Shown here piece by piece: positions 10,626 to 23,200 of a stretch of 64,000 bases of DNA. Location of the stretch: NCBI GenBank assembly GCA_026260175.1, contig JAKCWW010000001.1:301830-365829 (forward strand), in the 5' to 3' direction. The stretch's first letter is position 1, and each line of letters opens with the position of its first letter. The position numbers and the translations under genes are program-made. Below the pieces are notes generated by a model. That model saw nothing but the letters and a program-made list of their open reading frames with translations. It had not been told where the DNA came from and searched no databases. This DNA comes from Reticulitermes lucifugus. Taxonomy: Eukaryota; Arthropoda; Insecta; Blattodea; Rhinotermitidae.

Positions 10626-12936
10626 GCCGTATTCCCAGTGCTTCAAAACCTCTTTAATTCCACTGTCTTGTAAACACAATGTGACCATAAATTCCCTTTT
10701 GTTACTAGCATCATTTTCCCAATTACTGTAGACCAACATAATTTCCCGAGCGTTTTGTTTTAAATCGCGTGTAACTAATGAGCTTCCTGTAATTAAGAGA
10801 CCATAGACCACATCCATGCGAAACAGTGAACAACATTGTTGTATTATGTACGTTCAACATAAGTTTTACAGAAGCGGATGTAATGTGACAGGCATTTTTA
10901 GAATATGTTATTCTCTTAATTTCCTAATAAATTCCATGTTGTAGTAAGCCCTTTCAACAAAGTTTTAAAAGAAATTTTATAAAATGTCAAAATAATTCAC
11001 CACAAGCGTTGACGTTATTGTGTAATAAGTACAGGTATGTATTGAAACAAGGTTAGTTATAGCTACCGATATAACAGCTGAACTCTTATACTTAAGAGAT
11101 ATTTCAGAAGCATGACAATGCTACTCGAAATATGTTACGGGTTTTGTGTGTCCTTTATCGGTGTACAGAATATGTAATAATTTAAGATGACTGAGACGAA
11201 CCAAAAATCACAGAGAGTAAATTACAGTGAAACTGAATACAGTCCGTAGACAGTTGCGGTTGCCATGTATTTTGTACTTCCCACTTAAATCTAGTTTTAC
11301 GAAACACGTGGTTTTATCACCAATATGTCCACATATTCCGGGGCACGTCTGTAGTGGTATTGGTATCTAGCTTCTCTATTACCACTTCCTTGCGTAATTT
11401 TGTGACATTTTCTTATACTTAATATCCAAAGTTTTTATAAATGTATCAACATCTATATTTAGTAAAGAAACGGGTAAATTAGGCGTTTGTGATTTTACGG
11501 TGAAGATGTGTGGCAGTGGTTTCTGGCTTATAATATTGTGCAGTTTGGTGTGTTGTTACCAATGTCAGTTCTGAAAATGTAGGGGTGTCGCCGAAACTTT
11601 GATATCCATATACCACAATACTCTGTACCATGACCCACAAAACCACAAAAAGAGCCAGCTTAAGTTTTAATAATTGTTAACTTTCGCCTTGTTGCCCAAC
11701 CCTCAGTTCCCATTAGGCCGGGACATGCCAACCGCGAAGTTATTGAGAAACGTAACATCTACGGCTGAAGAGAGATCGCTCTACGTAATAGTGGTAAATG
11801 CCCAACACAATTCGCAGTAAAATACAGCAGCGATTTGTACAGTATTAACTGATCTTAAATGTTAAACATTTTACTGGTCTGTGCTCGTAGGAACTTTGTT
11901 GTAATGGAAAGTATCTTGAGCAATTTAGTGAGTCGAACTTCGATCAGTTTCTGCACGTCCCTGCAAGGCTTGTCTGGCATTCGATAGAAGTGGCTCACAA
12001 CTAATTCCAGAGTAAATTAGCTTGCTGCAGAAAGAAGTCCGTTTAAAACTTCCTTGATTGTGTAACGTGGCCACGAACTTCGTCAAGAATGTTATTTCTA
12101 GGCCACTTTCCAGAAGGAGGATTGTTGATCAGACCGACAAAAACAGGACCTCTTTAGGAGAGGTGGGGAAAATGAGGATGACAAGCTTTGTAATTTGTTC
12201 TCTTCACATATTGTTCTAGGAATAATAAATCAAGGAGAATACGATGACCGGGACAGAGATGGGATGTGACAGAAACTATATTTTAGTCTGAGTATTTCAA
12301 AGAAAGGGAGCATTGTGTAGAACAAGTCATAGATGTGAGCATAATATTAAAATGTACCTTAAGGCATAGGGTGTAAGGGTGTGGGCTACGTGCCCAGTGG
12401 AAGTTTTCTTGTCCACACAGTAATAAAACTTCTGGCTCCATCTGAGAGGGCCATAAGCGTCTCAAGGAAAGTTTTGTGAAGTTCGGTAGGGATTTATTTC
12501 TTCTGCTGGAGTGATGCAGTATTATTTATTGTACTACAGATCCAGGAGCTTTTGCAACCATGATTCAATCGCCAGAGGAAAATTTACGGAAAATTCTTAC
12601 ACCACGTTAAGATGGGCCTTGCATTAAGATAATAAAGTCTTCATATTTTAATATCACATGAAGTAGGATGTTACTCATTTGACCGTTTTGCAACTTTGTA
12701 ACTACTCAGGTTCTCCGTCTGTCCCTCTAGGAGAATTCTTGGGTACTGTAGATAGATACTCCCTTCACATTTCTTTTGGTCCTTTTTCAGTGTCTCATAC
12801 ATAACGAGGCTCTCATTAGTATTATATAAACTCGACGGTAGGGGAATTAAATGTGAGAATGGAGCATTGTTGGAATAATATTAACAGGGGGAAAACCGAA
12901 ACACTCGGAGAGAAAACCTCGTTCATTTCCTCTTAG
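10626..12936. other. no recognised feature
   Basis: Non-coding AT-rich sequence. Scanned for hammerhead-like cores, tails and inverted ends without a convincing hit. Confidence 0.5.

Positions 12937-12971
<35 letters not shown>
12937..12971 (+). repeat. (TTA)n microsatellite
   Basis: About eleven TTA units just before an N gap. Confidence 0.95.
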
Positions 12972-12972
<1 letters not shown>

Positions 12973-12998
12973 TACTGCAATTGGGTTTTCACCCGGTG

Positions 12999-13156
12999 NN
13001 NNNNNNNNNNNNNNNNNNNNNNNNNNNNNNNNNNNNNNNNNNNNNNNNNNNNNNNNNNNNNNNNNNNNNNNNNNNNNNNNNNNNNNNNNNNNNNNNNNNN
13101 NNNNNNNNNNNNNNNNNNNNNNNNNNNNNNNNNNNNNNNNNNNNNNNNNNNNNNNN
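12999..13156. other. assembly gap (158 N)
   Basis: A run of N. No duplicated flanks seen. The 3' flank holds GTCTGGGATCGAACACG, B-box-like on the minus strand, so a SINE may lie here. Confidence 0.9.
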
Positions 13157-16100
13157 CTTACAAATACATCCACACCTTACAAAAACGCCCATACACATAC
13201 AAAACAAAATACATACAGTTCACCAGAACGTCCACGTGGACTGGTCTGGGATCGAACACGAATGTCGCTCTATAGCTACAGTCTTTATCCTAAGACAGTC
13301 GAAAATAAAACCTCTGTATCTGGTGAATCGTCAAGTAACGTACCACACAAAGTAACGATAGGAGCTACAGTGCTGGAATAAACAGCCCCACGGAAGAATT
13401 TCTTTTTTAAGAATCTGTCAGTAGGTCAGAGAGCGAAGAAACGTATGGTGTCCTATATAGATCTTCAGACACAGCACCCTGTTCACAAAATCGCCGCTAC
13501 AGGTCGTTGTCTTGAACCAGTTCAATGCAGCCCTCAGTCTCGTAACATGCTACTTGAAAAGTGGCTTTGTGTTTTACTCTAGTGTATGCCTTGTCTCCCA
13601 AGTGGTATCTCACTGCCAGATTTTCCGATCAAAATTCTGTACGAATATATTATCTAAGATGGCCGATCTTAGATTTCTTCTTTTGACCCTTCTAGTATTT
13701 AAGTAGAGAGTATAAATTATAAAGCATCTGATTAATAATATCCTTTCCTCCACCTTCCTCTTTATTTCTCCCTGTTAGTTCCTAAATAAATAAAGGTACG
13801 TACATTACGCAGAACTCTTAAGAAATATAACGAAATATTTTTGACTCATTTTATGAGAACATTTTATACTATTCTGCTGCATGAGTTCTTTCGAATTCCT
13901 TTTCCCATTTTTGTGAATCAGTACTGACTTTTACATAGAGTTTTCGCCTGTGTTACATTCCCGAGACATAGCATGTTAAAATCCTTTCTGTCTCTTACGA
14001 TATTTTCATTCTTCCCTAGGCCAACCAACCGTACCAATCACTCTGTATCAAACCGGGGCAACGAAACGTGGCAAAGAGTAACATATGGCACCAGTTTAAG
14101 AATTAACAAAAATGGGATATTTGTTTTTGTTTTGAATGTACTGAGTCTCCAAATGTCTTCTTTGTTATTTAGCTTCAAGAACCTCTCTTGGAACAGACTC
14201 GATTATGTCGGTCTTTCTCAGTCTTTTCCACCTAGCGCACTTCAGAATACACGAGTAGGTTAATTTAAAATTTTATGACATATCGAATCTTTAAGAAGCA
14301 TTGTGTTCGAGTGAAGTATATGGGTCTATGCTGATGTGACTGTCTTTACGTTTTCACGGGGGTTCGGTTTTTGTGCTGCGACTATTTTTTACCATTGGCA
14401 ACTTGCTTACATAGGCTGTGTTCCTGACCTTTTTTGAGCAACATACTGCATACTTCTTCAGATTTAACTTTGCGAATGAAGGCAGAAAATTCCTCCGAAA
14501 CGATGGTACCATCCACCAGGCAAAAAACATGTTGCTGTAACCCAGAAGTTAAAAAAAATACGAATTTTCACTGCCGCGGTTACCTCAAAACTTTTTATAT
14601 TTTATTATTTATTCTCCATTACATTTTTTCATTTAGAGTTCATATAGAAATTAACAGACTAACTACGGTTTAGTAACCGGTAATAGCGACAGAAAAATTT
14701 CAACACTGAATGACAGCCTGCTGTTGTGTATGATACAGGCCTGCATGAAAGAAATAAACGTGAAGAATATGAACGTAGATGAAATTTAATTAAGAAAAGG
14801 TAACATATGTTGACGAAATAAAAAGGCAGGCTTCAAATTTTCTCACTTTATTGTCACGCTGTCTGTGAATATTTAGAAGGTTTTTAATTTCGAAACACAT
14901 ATTTTGGCACACACACTGGCCTTACGGTAGACCCTTGTGCTGTTACGACCGGTGGATCCATAAACAATGTATTGGTCACTACATAAATGAGTACATCCGA
15001 CCCATGTTTTGTATTTTTCATGGTTATCAGATCAAAAGAAGGGACACTGTTGAATGAGAATCTTCTTCGAATTGTTTGCAGCGCATGGCGGGAGAATTTA
15101 TTAATAGACCGCCATGTATCTTAACTTGTGAATTATCACTGAAGATTAAACAGGAAATTTTGTCATTTCCCGTTTACAGATACGGTTTCCGCACATATAG
15201 TTAACGTTCCCATTAATCCACCTAAAATCCCGGTTTCAGTGTATGAACGCTCTGTGTTTTTACAGCAAAGGTTGAGTCTGCTCTACCGATTGAAGCACGC
15301 ATACCCCTCATTGGCCTTTATTGCTGAAAATATGTGGTCTTGTTAGCTACTACTAACGATTCCCAGTCATGAATAACATATAATAATTCGTAAACTGTAT
15401 CATATTGTTAAAGTTTAGAAACGCTTGCTACTGGGTAGTAAGTTGAAATAATTCAGGCTGTAGTATTTTAAACGGCAATTGAATCGCAGTAGGTTAAGAT
15501 GAACTGCTGTGTAATATATTAACCTTAATCGCTACTTAGCAGCAGGAACAAAATACCGTAATCTGTTATGATAATAATGATTAATTTAGGGAACTAATCA
15601 TGTCTTCGTCATTTAATTGTTGATCACACAAGTAGGTATCATAGCCGTTTGTCTGGGAAGGAGTTTTGGGGCAGGCATAGTTATAGCATCAAATGAAATG
15701 CATGAAACATTTTAGTCCTTTTGATCAATACAAGGCACGCCTGTAACATGATCTGTGTAGTTCACTTCTCTGCATGTCTTATGTGTACTTTGGGACGGCC
15801 CACTTTCGATTCAGTCGGTACAGAAGCATATATCTCCAAGCGTAACGCAGTAGGATTGTGACAGGGACCAAAGTGACGAGTGATTAAGGTTTTAACTCAG
15901 CTTGTGCCTTTATATCAGCTGATGCCATGAAAACGTGTTTGAGGTTTGTCGAATTTGTTAGCGTTTGTATCAATATACTCGTAGGAGTCAGTTTGTGATG
16001 AAGTTTAGTTTATGTTTGTTGCTGGATGCTTGAGCCACTTACAGTTTGTGAATTTATTACTGTTAGAAATAGGACGAACTTCCCGCTAGTAACATCTGCT

Positions 16101-16269
16101 TCACCGTTACGGCTGTTTAATGTTAAATTTATGGAAGGCAGCAGGCTTTACGTTGCGAATGTATTTAGCAAATGACAACATAGGCAGTCTTCTTTTGTTC
16201 CATTCGACATGTTTCTTTCTATCCTCCTCTTCCTTCCCAATAATTTTTGTCAATAGCTTCATACTATAA
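13157..16269. other. no recognised gene
   Basis: AT-rich. Isolated B-box-like text at about 13243-13260 (minus). The open frames at 13973-14263 and 14434-14673 have no recognisable domain and no codon-like bias visible to me. Confidence 0.5.
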
Positions 16270-16853
16270 TGTGGAATAAAGGGACTAAGATAGACAGAAC
16301 TATAATTTTGCCTCTTGTTTTGTATGGGTGTGAAACTTAGTCTCTCATGTTGAGGGAAGAACATAGGCTGAGGGTGTTCGAGAATAGGGTGCTGAGGTGG
16401 ATATTTGGGCCTTAGAGGGACGAGGTAACAGGGGAGTGGAGAAGACTACATAACGAGGAACTTAATGATCTGTACCCATCACCAAATATTATTCGGGTGA
16501 TCAAATCAAGAAGAATGAAGTGGGCGGAACACGTAGCACGTATGGGTGAGGGGAGAGGACATACAGGATTTTGGTGGGTAGACCTGAGGGAAGGAGACCA
16601 CTTGTAAGACTCAGGCGTAGATGGGAGGATAATATTAAAATAGATCTTCGAGAAGTGGGATGGGGGGCATGGACTGGATTGATATGGCTCAGGGTAGGGA
16701 CAGTTGGCAGGCTCTTGTGAATTCGGTAATGAACCTTCGGGTTTCATAAAATGCGGGGAATTTCTTGACTAGCTTCGGTCCTCTTAGCTTCTCAAGAAGG
16801 ACACTGCTCCATGGAGTTAGTTAGTTAGTTAGTTAGTTAGTGTGGAATAAAGG
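16270..16853 (+). mobile_element. 5'-truncated LINE insertion with intact target-site duplication
   Basis: The 13-bp direct repeat TGTGGAATAAAGG at 16270-16282 and 16841-16853 brackets the body at 16283-16840. The plus strand reads the end of a reverse-transcriptase polyprotein (..ILPLVLYGCET-like, then RVFENRVLRWIFGP-like, [20 protein letters not shown]-like, [17 protein letters not shown]-like). It then continues into the 3' region ending GGAG(TTAG)n. Stops and frameshifts are present. Tail and TSD show target-primed reverse transcription. Confidence 0.92.
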
Positions 16854-18929
16854 TTACCAATTTACTGTTATTTGTAACACTATTCACATGCCTCCTTGCT
16901 GAGTTTAGAGACGCATCAGTTTCCGTGGTTATTTCCTCCTCTAAACTAATTATATAATTATGCGAATCACAATTTTTATCGGTAATTTAATATTGTTAGT
17001 GTGATTAATGTTTTATATCCTGTAGTTCTTCTACGTAGTATTTAAAAATTCAGTTTCTCTGTCACATAAAACACAAAGCGTTTTATTATACACACCGGCC
17101 TGTTAATGCTGTTTAGGGGAATAATGAGACGAAACACACAAACAAAACTGTGTGAGCTGACTGCAGACTTTTGGTTGTTCAGGGATTTGACGTATAGTCT
17201 AACATGTACGTCACATGATGTAAGGAAATGACATAACTGGTATGTAATTTGTGTTGTTATATTGCAGGAGGGGAAAAGTTTGGAAACTTCGTCGTATATA
17301 CTGAGGATAGTATTAAACCGTAAAAGTGTATAAAGAGGAATCAACAAGTTCTGAATATGGTTTATAAATATCTAAGCTATATGGATGTGTATGTGTGTAG
17401 AATTTAATTAGGGAAATGCGCTAAGAAAAGAAAACGAAATCTTCGAATACATTGTGTGTTAATGGTTTCCAAGAAATAAAGATAAAATTCTTGTCATCAT
17501 ACCAGGATCGTCTGTAGTTATCAGCAGAGGATTCTTCTGGAACATTAAACTGGCACGGTGCCACGTTATGAGGTGTAGATTCTATTAAGATGTGACAGCC
17601 TGTGAAAGATATATCAAAGAGTCTCGAATGCCTGAGCACCACGCCACGATGACGTAAGGGAAATGTAGGTAAAGGGCCATTTTTTTAATCTCAAAACTAG
17701 ATTAAAGTAAGTAGCCAGCTTTATGATCCGGCCGCTTTATCCCTCGGGAAAAGTCATGTGCATGAACGTGTAAAAATGCATATAATGTATTGAGATTAAA
17801 GGTTCTGACGGCGCTGAGCATTAAATTAATCTTCTGGCATGTGACGCCGTGTATTTCGGTAGATATATTAACAATTCATATGAGCTTGGAGTTTTCGTCA
17901 TCACGGTAGAACAGATGCTGCAGCTCTGAAGGTTAAGGCCGCAGGTTTCTGTGATATGCTTCTACCCATACACCAAGCCAAACGAGGTCTCATCCCAGGA
18001 ATTATATCGAAATCTCAAACTTGAGTGTATCCACACTTTATAGAAATTCGTCCACTGATTTCGGAAGTAAAACTTGCGGACAGACAGCCAAGACGATCGC
18101 TCCATTATGCTTTCCTTTATATATTTCATTCAAAAGAAGTAAACGTTTTACTCGGTCACTGACAATCAAGTTACGTTCTGGAACTACAATTTCTCCTTCC
18201 CTCTAAATACTTGCCTGATATGGATTATGAAGCTTTTGTCACGGCTCAATAACGTTTTGCTGACTGAGGTTTTTTGGTAATGTCAAGTGTCTTTAGGCAA
18301 ATGTTGGAATGTTACTTTAAAACAGGCAACGGCCACTTCTTGCTACGTAAGTTAAAAATAACCCTGCTGTAACACAAGCTGGGTTTCACCGAAAGGTCGA
18401 GGTAGAGTAGATGCACTTCCTGCTTCATATTTTGAATATCCCAGATTCAGTTCGCATGCCTGAGACCGGCTGTCCTGACTGAACAGTTTCTTGGTGTTCC
18501 TTAGTTTTTCCAGGCAAATGCCCGGTTAGTGTTTCAAAGTAAATCACGACAATTTCCTTCCATGCACTTCCGAATTCACCTTTCTAAGCGTATAAATTCG
18601 CTTGGTGTGTGATTGAGTGAGTGACTGGCTCACATCCGGGTTTCCACGGTTAGGATAGAACTGCGTTTATATGTGTCCTCACAAGCCTGGTTTCCCTGGA
18701 GTCACACCATGTATCACGCCGTCATATACGGATCCGTGTCTGGGTTTTTACTAATAATCCTACTATTTGACTTCATATTGTGCCAAATACAGCATTGTTA
18801 GATACGCCATGAGTAGTCAGTAAATAAGGCAGTATTTTTTCACAACCTTTGAATTTGCCATTTAAATTATTCAACAATTTGACGCTCTATAATCACAAAA
18901 ATAAAAAATGGTCAAGGATACTAAAATAA
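16854..18929. other. no recognised feature, possible old SINE near 18400-18560
   Basis: TGAGACCGGCTGTCCTGACT and TTTTTCCAGGCAAATGCCCG look like SINE-body text, but there is no second copy here to confirm it. Confidence 0.4.
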
Positions 18930-18967
18930 CCGTCAAAAGCACAACTCTTTATTTATAAAACACAATC

Positions 18968-19010
18968 ACAGCTACACGTTTCGGCTCACTTAAAGCCATC
19001 TTCAAGCTGT
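18968..19010 (-). pseudogene. hammerhead-like motif 3 (C3 to T)
   Basis: On the minus strand: stem I ACAGC, TTGAAGA (expected CTGANGA), extra T, GGCT..AGCC-type hairpin, GAAA, ACGTGT with cleavage-position A, and GCTGT giving a perfect 5-bp stem I. The C3 change breaks the essential C3-G8 pair. Confidence 0.5.
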
Positions 19011-19058
19011 ACACAGTTATATATATTTTATGCATTTTTCTCTGTATACAATTGTGCA

Positions 19059-19099
19059 CAACCTGAAGATGGCTTGATGTGAGCCGAACCATATAGCTG
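19059..19099 (+). ncRNA. hammerhead-like motif 4
   Basis: CTGAAGA core intact (N7 is A), extra T, GGCT-TGATGTG-AGCC stem-loop, GAA then C instead of A at 15.1, CATAT, A, GCTG. Stem I has one mismatch. The loss of A15.1 probably weakens it. Confidence 0.45.
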
Positions 19100-20159
19100 T
19101 GACTGTGTTTTAAAAACTGAGGTTTGTATTTGACATTTATTTGTATCTTTCTATATAAAACGCAAAGGGATGGACTACGTTAAATTTAGGAAGTGTCTTC
19201 AGATAAACCAAGAAACAAACCGGTAAAAGAAATTCATATATTTCTTCAGACCCAACTGCTTTGGAGCTGGCAGTTCACTTTTCCAGACGTACGACGCGGG
19301 ATGCCTAATTCGGCAGGAATAAATGGCAGCAACACTGCTGAAGCAGTTAGGTGAAGTTTGACAGTAATTCAATATTGGTCCAGGCCACGGGGCTTCAGAA
19401 TCCCGCAGTGTCACGCGCAGAAATGTACCTGCACTAGAAACTAGTACCGTTCGGGTTATTGATGTTTATTAAATTATTTAACGACACGTTATCAGCTTGA
19501 TACTGTATGCTACAGTTGCATAATTTTATAGGTTGCATGGACCGTAGGTTATTTAACAACGCTATAGCAAATGTAGCTGCTATGTAATGTCGAATAATGT
19601 GACAGGTTAATATGGTTCGACGAATTTGAAATGATTGGTTAGGAAGCGGTCGTGGTACATTTGCAGGTAGGTCCTACTGTCCTTGAAATCCGCCTAGGAG
19701 GACTGAAGAATCATAATGGATAAATGATAAGAATGTTCGGTGTCTGGGCCGAGTTTTGAACTGAGCACCTCCCGAGCATAAGTTAAAAGTGATACCTTTT
19801 GAGGCAGCTCCGTAATTTATGGGAGCGATTGAGGAAAAGCGCCAAAGCTGGCGGTCGGAAAGCCGGTCTTCAGGACGGAACTTGAGTGTCCATTCGAAAC
19901 AAAACACCGCGAAGTTGACAAACACCACTGACCACAGTTCTTTTGAGAAGTTAACAATTGCCTAGGTTTTCAAACACTCCGGACATTATTTAACCTGATT
20001 TTTTCCTACAATTTTCACACTACCTCGCCATTGTTCCGTCTTCTGGGCCAAACGACATCATTAAAATCATTTCTGATCTACGCCTTTGTGTTCGAAATGG
20101 TCTCGTTCCTTCATGTTTGCCGACCGAAATTTTGTAAGCATTTCTCTTTTGACCCTTGC

Positions 20160-20517
20160 TCTGCCGTATTTTTCCACATTACCTCGTAATGGCACGTTTT
20201 TCGGAAGAAAGATATTGAACATAAAATCTGTATTTTGATTTTCTGTAAAATATTTGTCTGAAACATTTCTTACTCTAAGAAGAATTCAGTGAGATATTGT
20301 AGCAAATTTAGATACGTCTTCAAGTAAAGTACCCGTTATTCTTGCCAGATTTTAATAAAATTTGAATTTTCCGGATGTATTTCGAAAAATCCTCATATTA
20401 AATTTTATGGAAATCCATTGAGTGGCAGCCGAGTTGTTCCATGCAGACGGACGGACAGGCAGACAGACATGACGAAGCTAATAGTCGCTTTTCGCAATTT
20501 TGCGAACGTGTCTAAGA
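20160..20517 (+). mobile_element. GACA-element copy 2
   Basis: Blocks CCGTATTTTTCCACATTACC, GATATTGAACATAAAATCTG, GAGATATTGTAGCAAATTTA, AAAGTACCCGTTATTCTTGC, GGACAGGCAGACAGACATGA and CGAAGCTAATAGTCGCTTTT, ending GCGAACGTGTCTAAG. Same order as 44085-44577. The 5' end is incomplete. Confidence 0.85.
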
Positions 20518-20878
20518 AGAAAGGACTAGGAGAAAAAGGAGCAGGAAGAAGGATAGTAAGATAGATGTGAAAGGAGGGAATGAAATGAGGGAGAAATGAA
20601 TACAGTCGGAATGCAAGGCGAAGAATGAATATATGGGAGGCGATAGAAGGAAAAAATAAAGAACCGGGAATAAGATAGTAATGTGGGACTGTGGATAAAA
20701 GGAAGAGGAAAAGTGGGGAGAAGAGAGAAGAATGAAAATGCGGTTGAAGGTGGATAGGGGAAATGAAGAGGAATAGAGAATATGAATAAAGGGAGGAGAA
20801 GGTTTGGAGAGGAAGGAGAAGAAGAGTGGGAGAATAAAAGTAAAGTAGAAAAATGTATAAAAAGAGAGCATTATGCAG
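20515..20878 (+). repeat. polypurine tract (about 360 bp)
   Basis: Strongly purine-biased plus strand (AAGAAAGGACTAGGAGAAAA style), ending near ATTATGCAGAG. The reverse strand gives a long low-complexity Phe/Ser/Leu open frame, which is a composition artefact and not a gene. It starts exactly at the 3' end of a GACA-element. Confidence 0.8.
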
Positions 20879-23004
20879 AGAAAAACAGTAACCATGCAGT
20901 CAGCATGCTTTCAGATCTTTTGTTTCAGGATATATTTTGCTTTCCTATGTTGTTCAGAAAAGTTACGGCACACAGATAATTGATTATTCCTAACGACCTG
21001 GATTAGGAGGAGTTAACTGTGGGCACCACACCTTCTCTATTGTTCGAATATTCTGCAAGGTAATCTCTTTATGTGACGTAAATTAAGGGGCCACATTTTT
21101 ATGTTTCCAAAGGGGTGTTGCTGTACAGTACACCGTGCGAGCGCTAATAGGGAAGGCTGTGTCTTTTCAGTGTCTACTACGAAACAGTTGAACGGATTGA
21201 ACACTTGTTAGTACTTTGACATCTGCTGAGCGAATTACCTTTCAGTTCCTCCAGGTCATAAGTAACTCAGCTTTACATGATGGAATATCTAACTGTATTC
21301 TAAACAACTTATAGTTTAAGGTTGTGTGGGGCGTATCACAGTCTTAGTTGTTCAGGTGGCATTCAGAGTTAACTTGCTGACAGGTTCTTGAGTGCAGAAG
21401 AGTAACCCTCGCGAACAACTGTCCCTAACAACTACTGTTGCACCAGCAGATGCCAAGAAGGAAATATTTTCAAATGTAAAAAGAAAATGAGGTGGTAGGA
21501 GATTCAAATAAAATAAAAATATAAAAATAAACCTTACCCAGAAGGTTGAGGCAATAATTCCTCCGAAAGATTAGTACCCTTCTACAAGTTGCACGGCTTT
21601 GTATCTCCGATGATCGCACCCTTCATAGTTACGGCCTTGAGAACGTACATACTTGTGACTTCTATCTTGTGCGAATTTTCGGTATTGTGCATATGGAACA
21701 AAATACAAAGAAGATCATTTGTGTTCCTGCGTACGAGATCAGTTTTGCAGCAACGTTACAAATTAAAACGAATTTCGTCGATAATTTCCTTCATACTCTC
21801 TCCGTACTTTAAGTACGTTGTTCGTTAAACAATTTGCAGGAAAAAATCACTGATTGTGTGGAATCTGGTTTATATTATAGGGGTCGAACAAAGCTATTCG
21901 CCTGTTCTTCGTCAGGGACGGGTGAAAAATGCAGGACTTGAGGTTATTCGTTAATATACTCTCTTCTCAGGCTTTCCTTGTGTAGAAAAAGAACGCCTTT
22001 TTTGAAGATCACATCAGTCCGACGTTTCCTCTGTCCATCTGCCCGTCTGTGACCTAGTATAAGCGGAATTAAAGAACGCCCTGTTAAAATATGTGTAATA
22101 CGTCATGGAATACACCTCTATCAGTCTTTGCTTTCTCCACAGATGTCGAGAAGTAAATTGTATTTTTCGTAAAACATAAAAAGGTAATGTTGTCCCTGTT
22201 CACGTCATGAAGGCATATGGGACAGTGGAGGTAGAGCTCCATTCAGTCTTTACTTCGGTACTACATGGAGGTGATTGGTAAGTTTAGCATTCCGGCCAAT
22301 TTACTTCAGCGGCAAGGGTTCCCTTTATTTATTAAATAAGAGGTTGTGTAAGCCCACAGCAGATCTTGGCGCCTTGTAGAAGATAAATATCTCTTTCCCC
22401 TTCCGGAAATCGAAAGACGATTCGTCGACTTCCCAGCTTGTAGCCTATTCATTTACTCACTACGGTACCCCTGCTCCCCATTTATCTTGTGTACATATTT
22501 TAGTGGATTATTTAGCGACGCTCTCAGTATCCAAGTTTGTATGTATGGTTTCGCTGGCAGATGAATATCAGTATCTAGCACTGGTGGAATGATACTGACA
22601 CGGGGAAATCTAATTCTATACTCAGAGAATAACATGTTCTACTGCCACTTTCTCAATCGCAAATACAATATAAATTTGCTTGGGATCGAACCCTGTTCTC
22701 CATGGTCATAACTTGGCGACTGTCTGCTCTCTCTCTACGTATAGTATATACGAGGTATACAATACAAAGGTTAGTACTAATATCTTTATGCTGTGCAAAT
22801 TATGTGAAGATACGTAGGCTGGTAAAGAGCAATTTAGTAATACTAAAGATGGCATAGTTCTATTGTGGAGAATGTCTCGTGATAAACTTTTTGTGTAACA
22901 AGTAAACTGAGCCAACCTTTCGGCCACTTATTCAGAGTCTCTTCGGTTTCGCTAGAAATTTGAATTAACTTCAAATTTGAGTTTTGGTGCAACAAATTTC
23001 GAAA
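20879..23004. other. no recognised feature
   Basis: AT-rich non-coding sequence. Confidence 0.5.
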
Positions 23005-23200
23005 TTCTGTGTGCTTGGTTTTGCCACAACTTGGCGCCGGCTTCTCACCGCGAAAGCCCGGTCTCTTTTCCAGGGTAGTTTATGTGGGATTTGTAGTGTG
23101 TGAAGTGGCATGGGGACATGTTTACCTCCAAGTATTTTGGTTTTCCCCTGTCAGTCGTCAGTCCACTAATGCTCCATATTCGTTAATTTATCATCCTTGG
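23005..23200 (+). mobile_element. SINE family B, copy 2
   Basis: CGGCTTCTCACCGCGAAAGC, a decayed B-box (GCCCGGTCTCTTTTCCAGGG), then TTTATGTGGGATTTGTAGTG and GGTTTTCCCCTGTCAGTCGT. Body shared with 1640-1860 and 37890-38060. Confidence 0.7.

Larger units (their letters stand above)
18930..19135. mobile_element. foldback element FB-B with paired hammerhead-like motifs
   Basis: Inverted arms of about 90 bp: CGTCAAAAGC..TAAAACACAATCACAGCTAC on the left, and the reverse of GTAGCTGTGACTGTGTTTTA-type sequence on the right. Only a short AT-rich centre separates them. Both arms carry the motif described at 18968-19010 and 19059-19099. Confidence 0.8.

Noticed and set aside
16801-16840. Interstitial telomere repeat
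   Set aside because: The repeat is TTAG, not the insect TTAGG, and it is the 3' tail of a LINE with a target-site duplication.
20512-20895. 127-residue open frame on the minus strand rich in Phe, Ser, Leu and Pro
   Set aside because: It is the translation of the polypurine/polypyrimidine tract; no domain and no codon structure.
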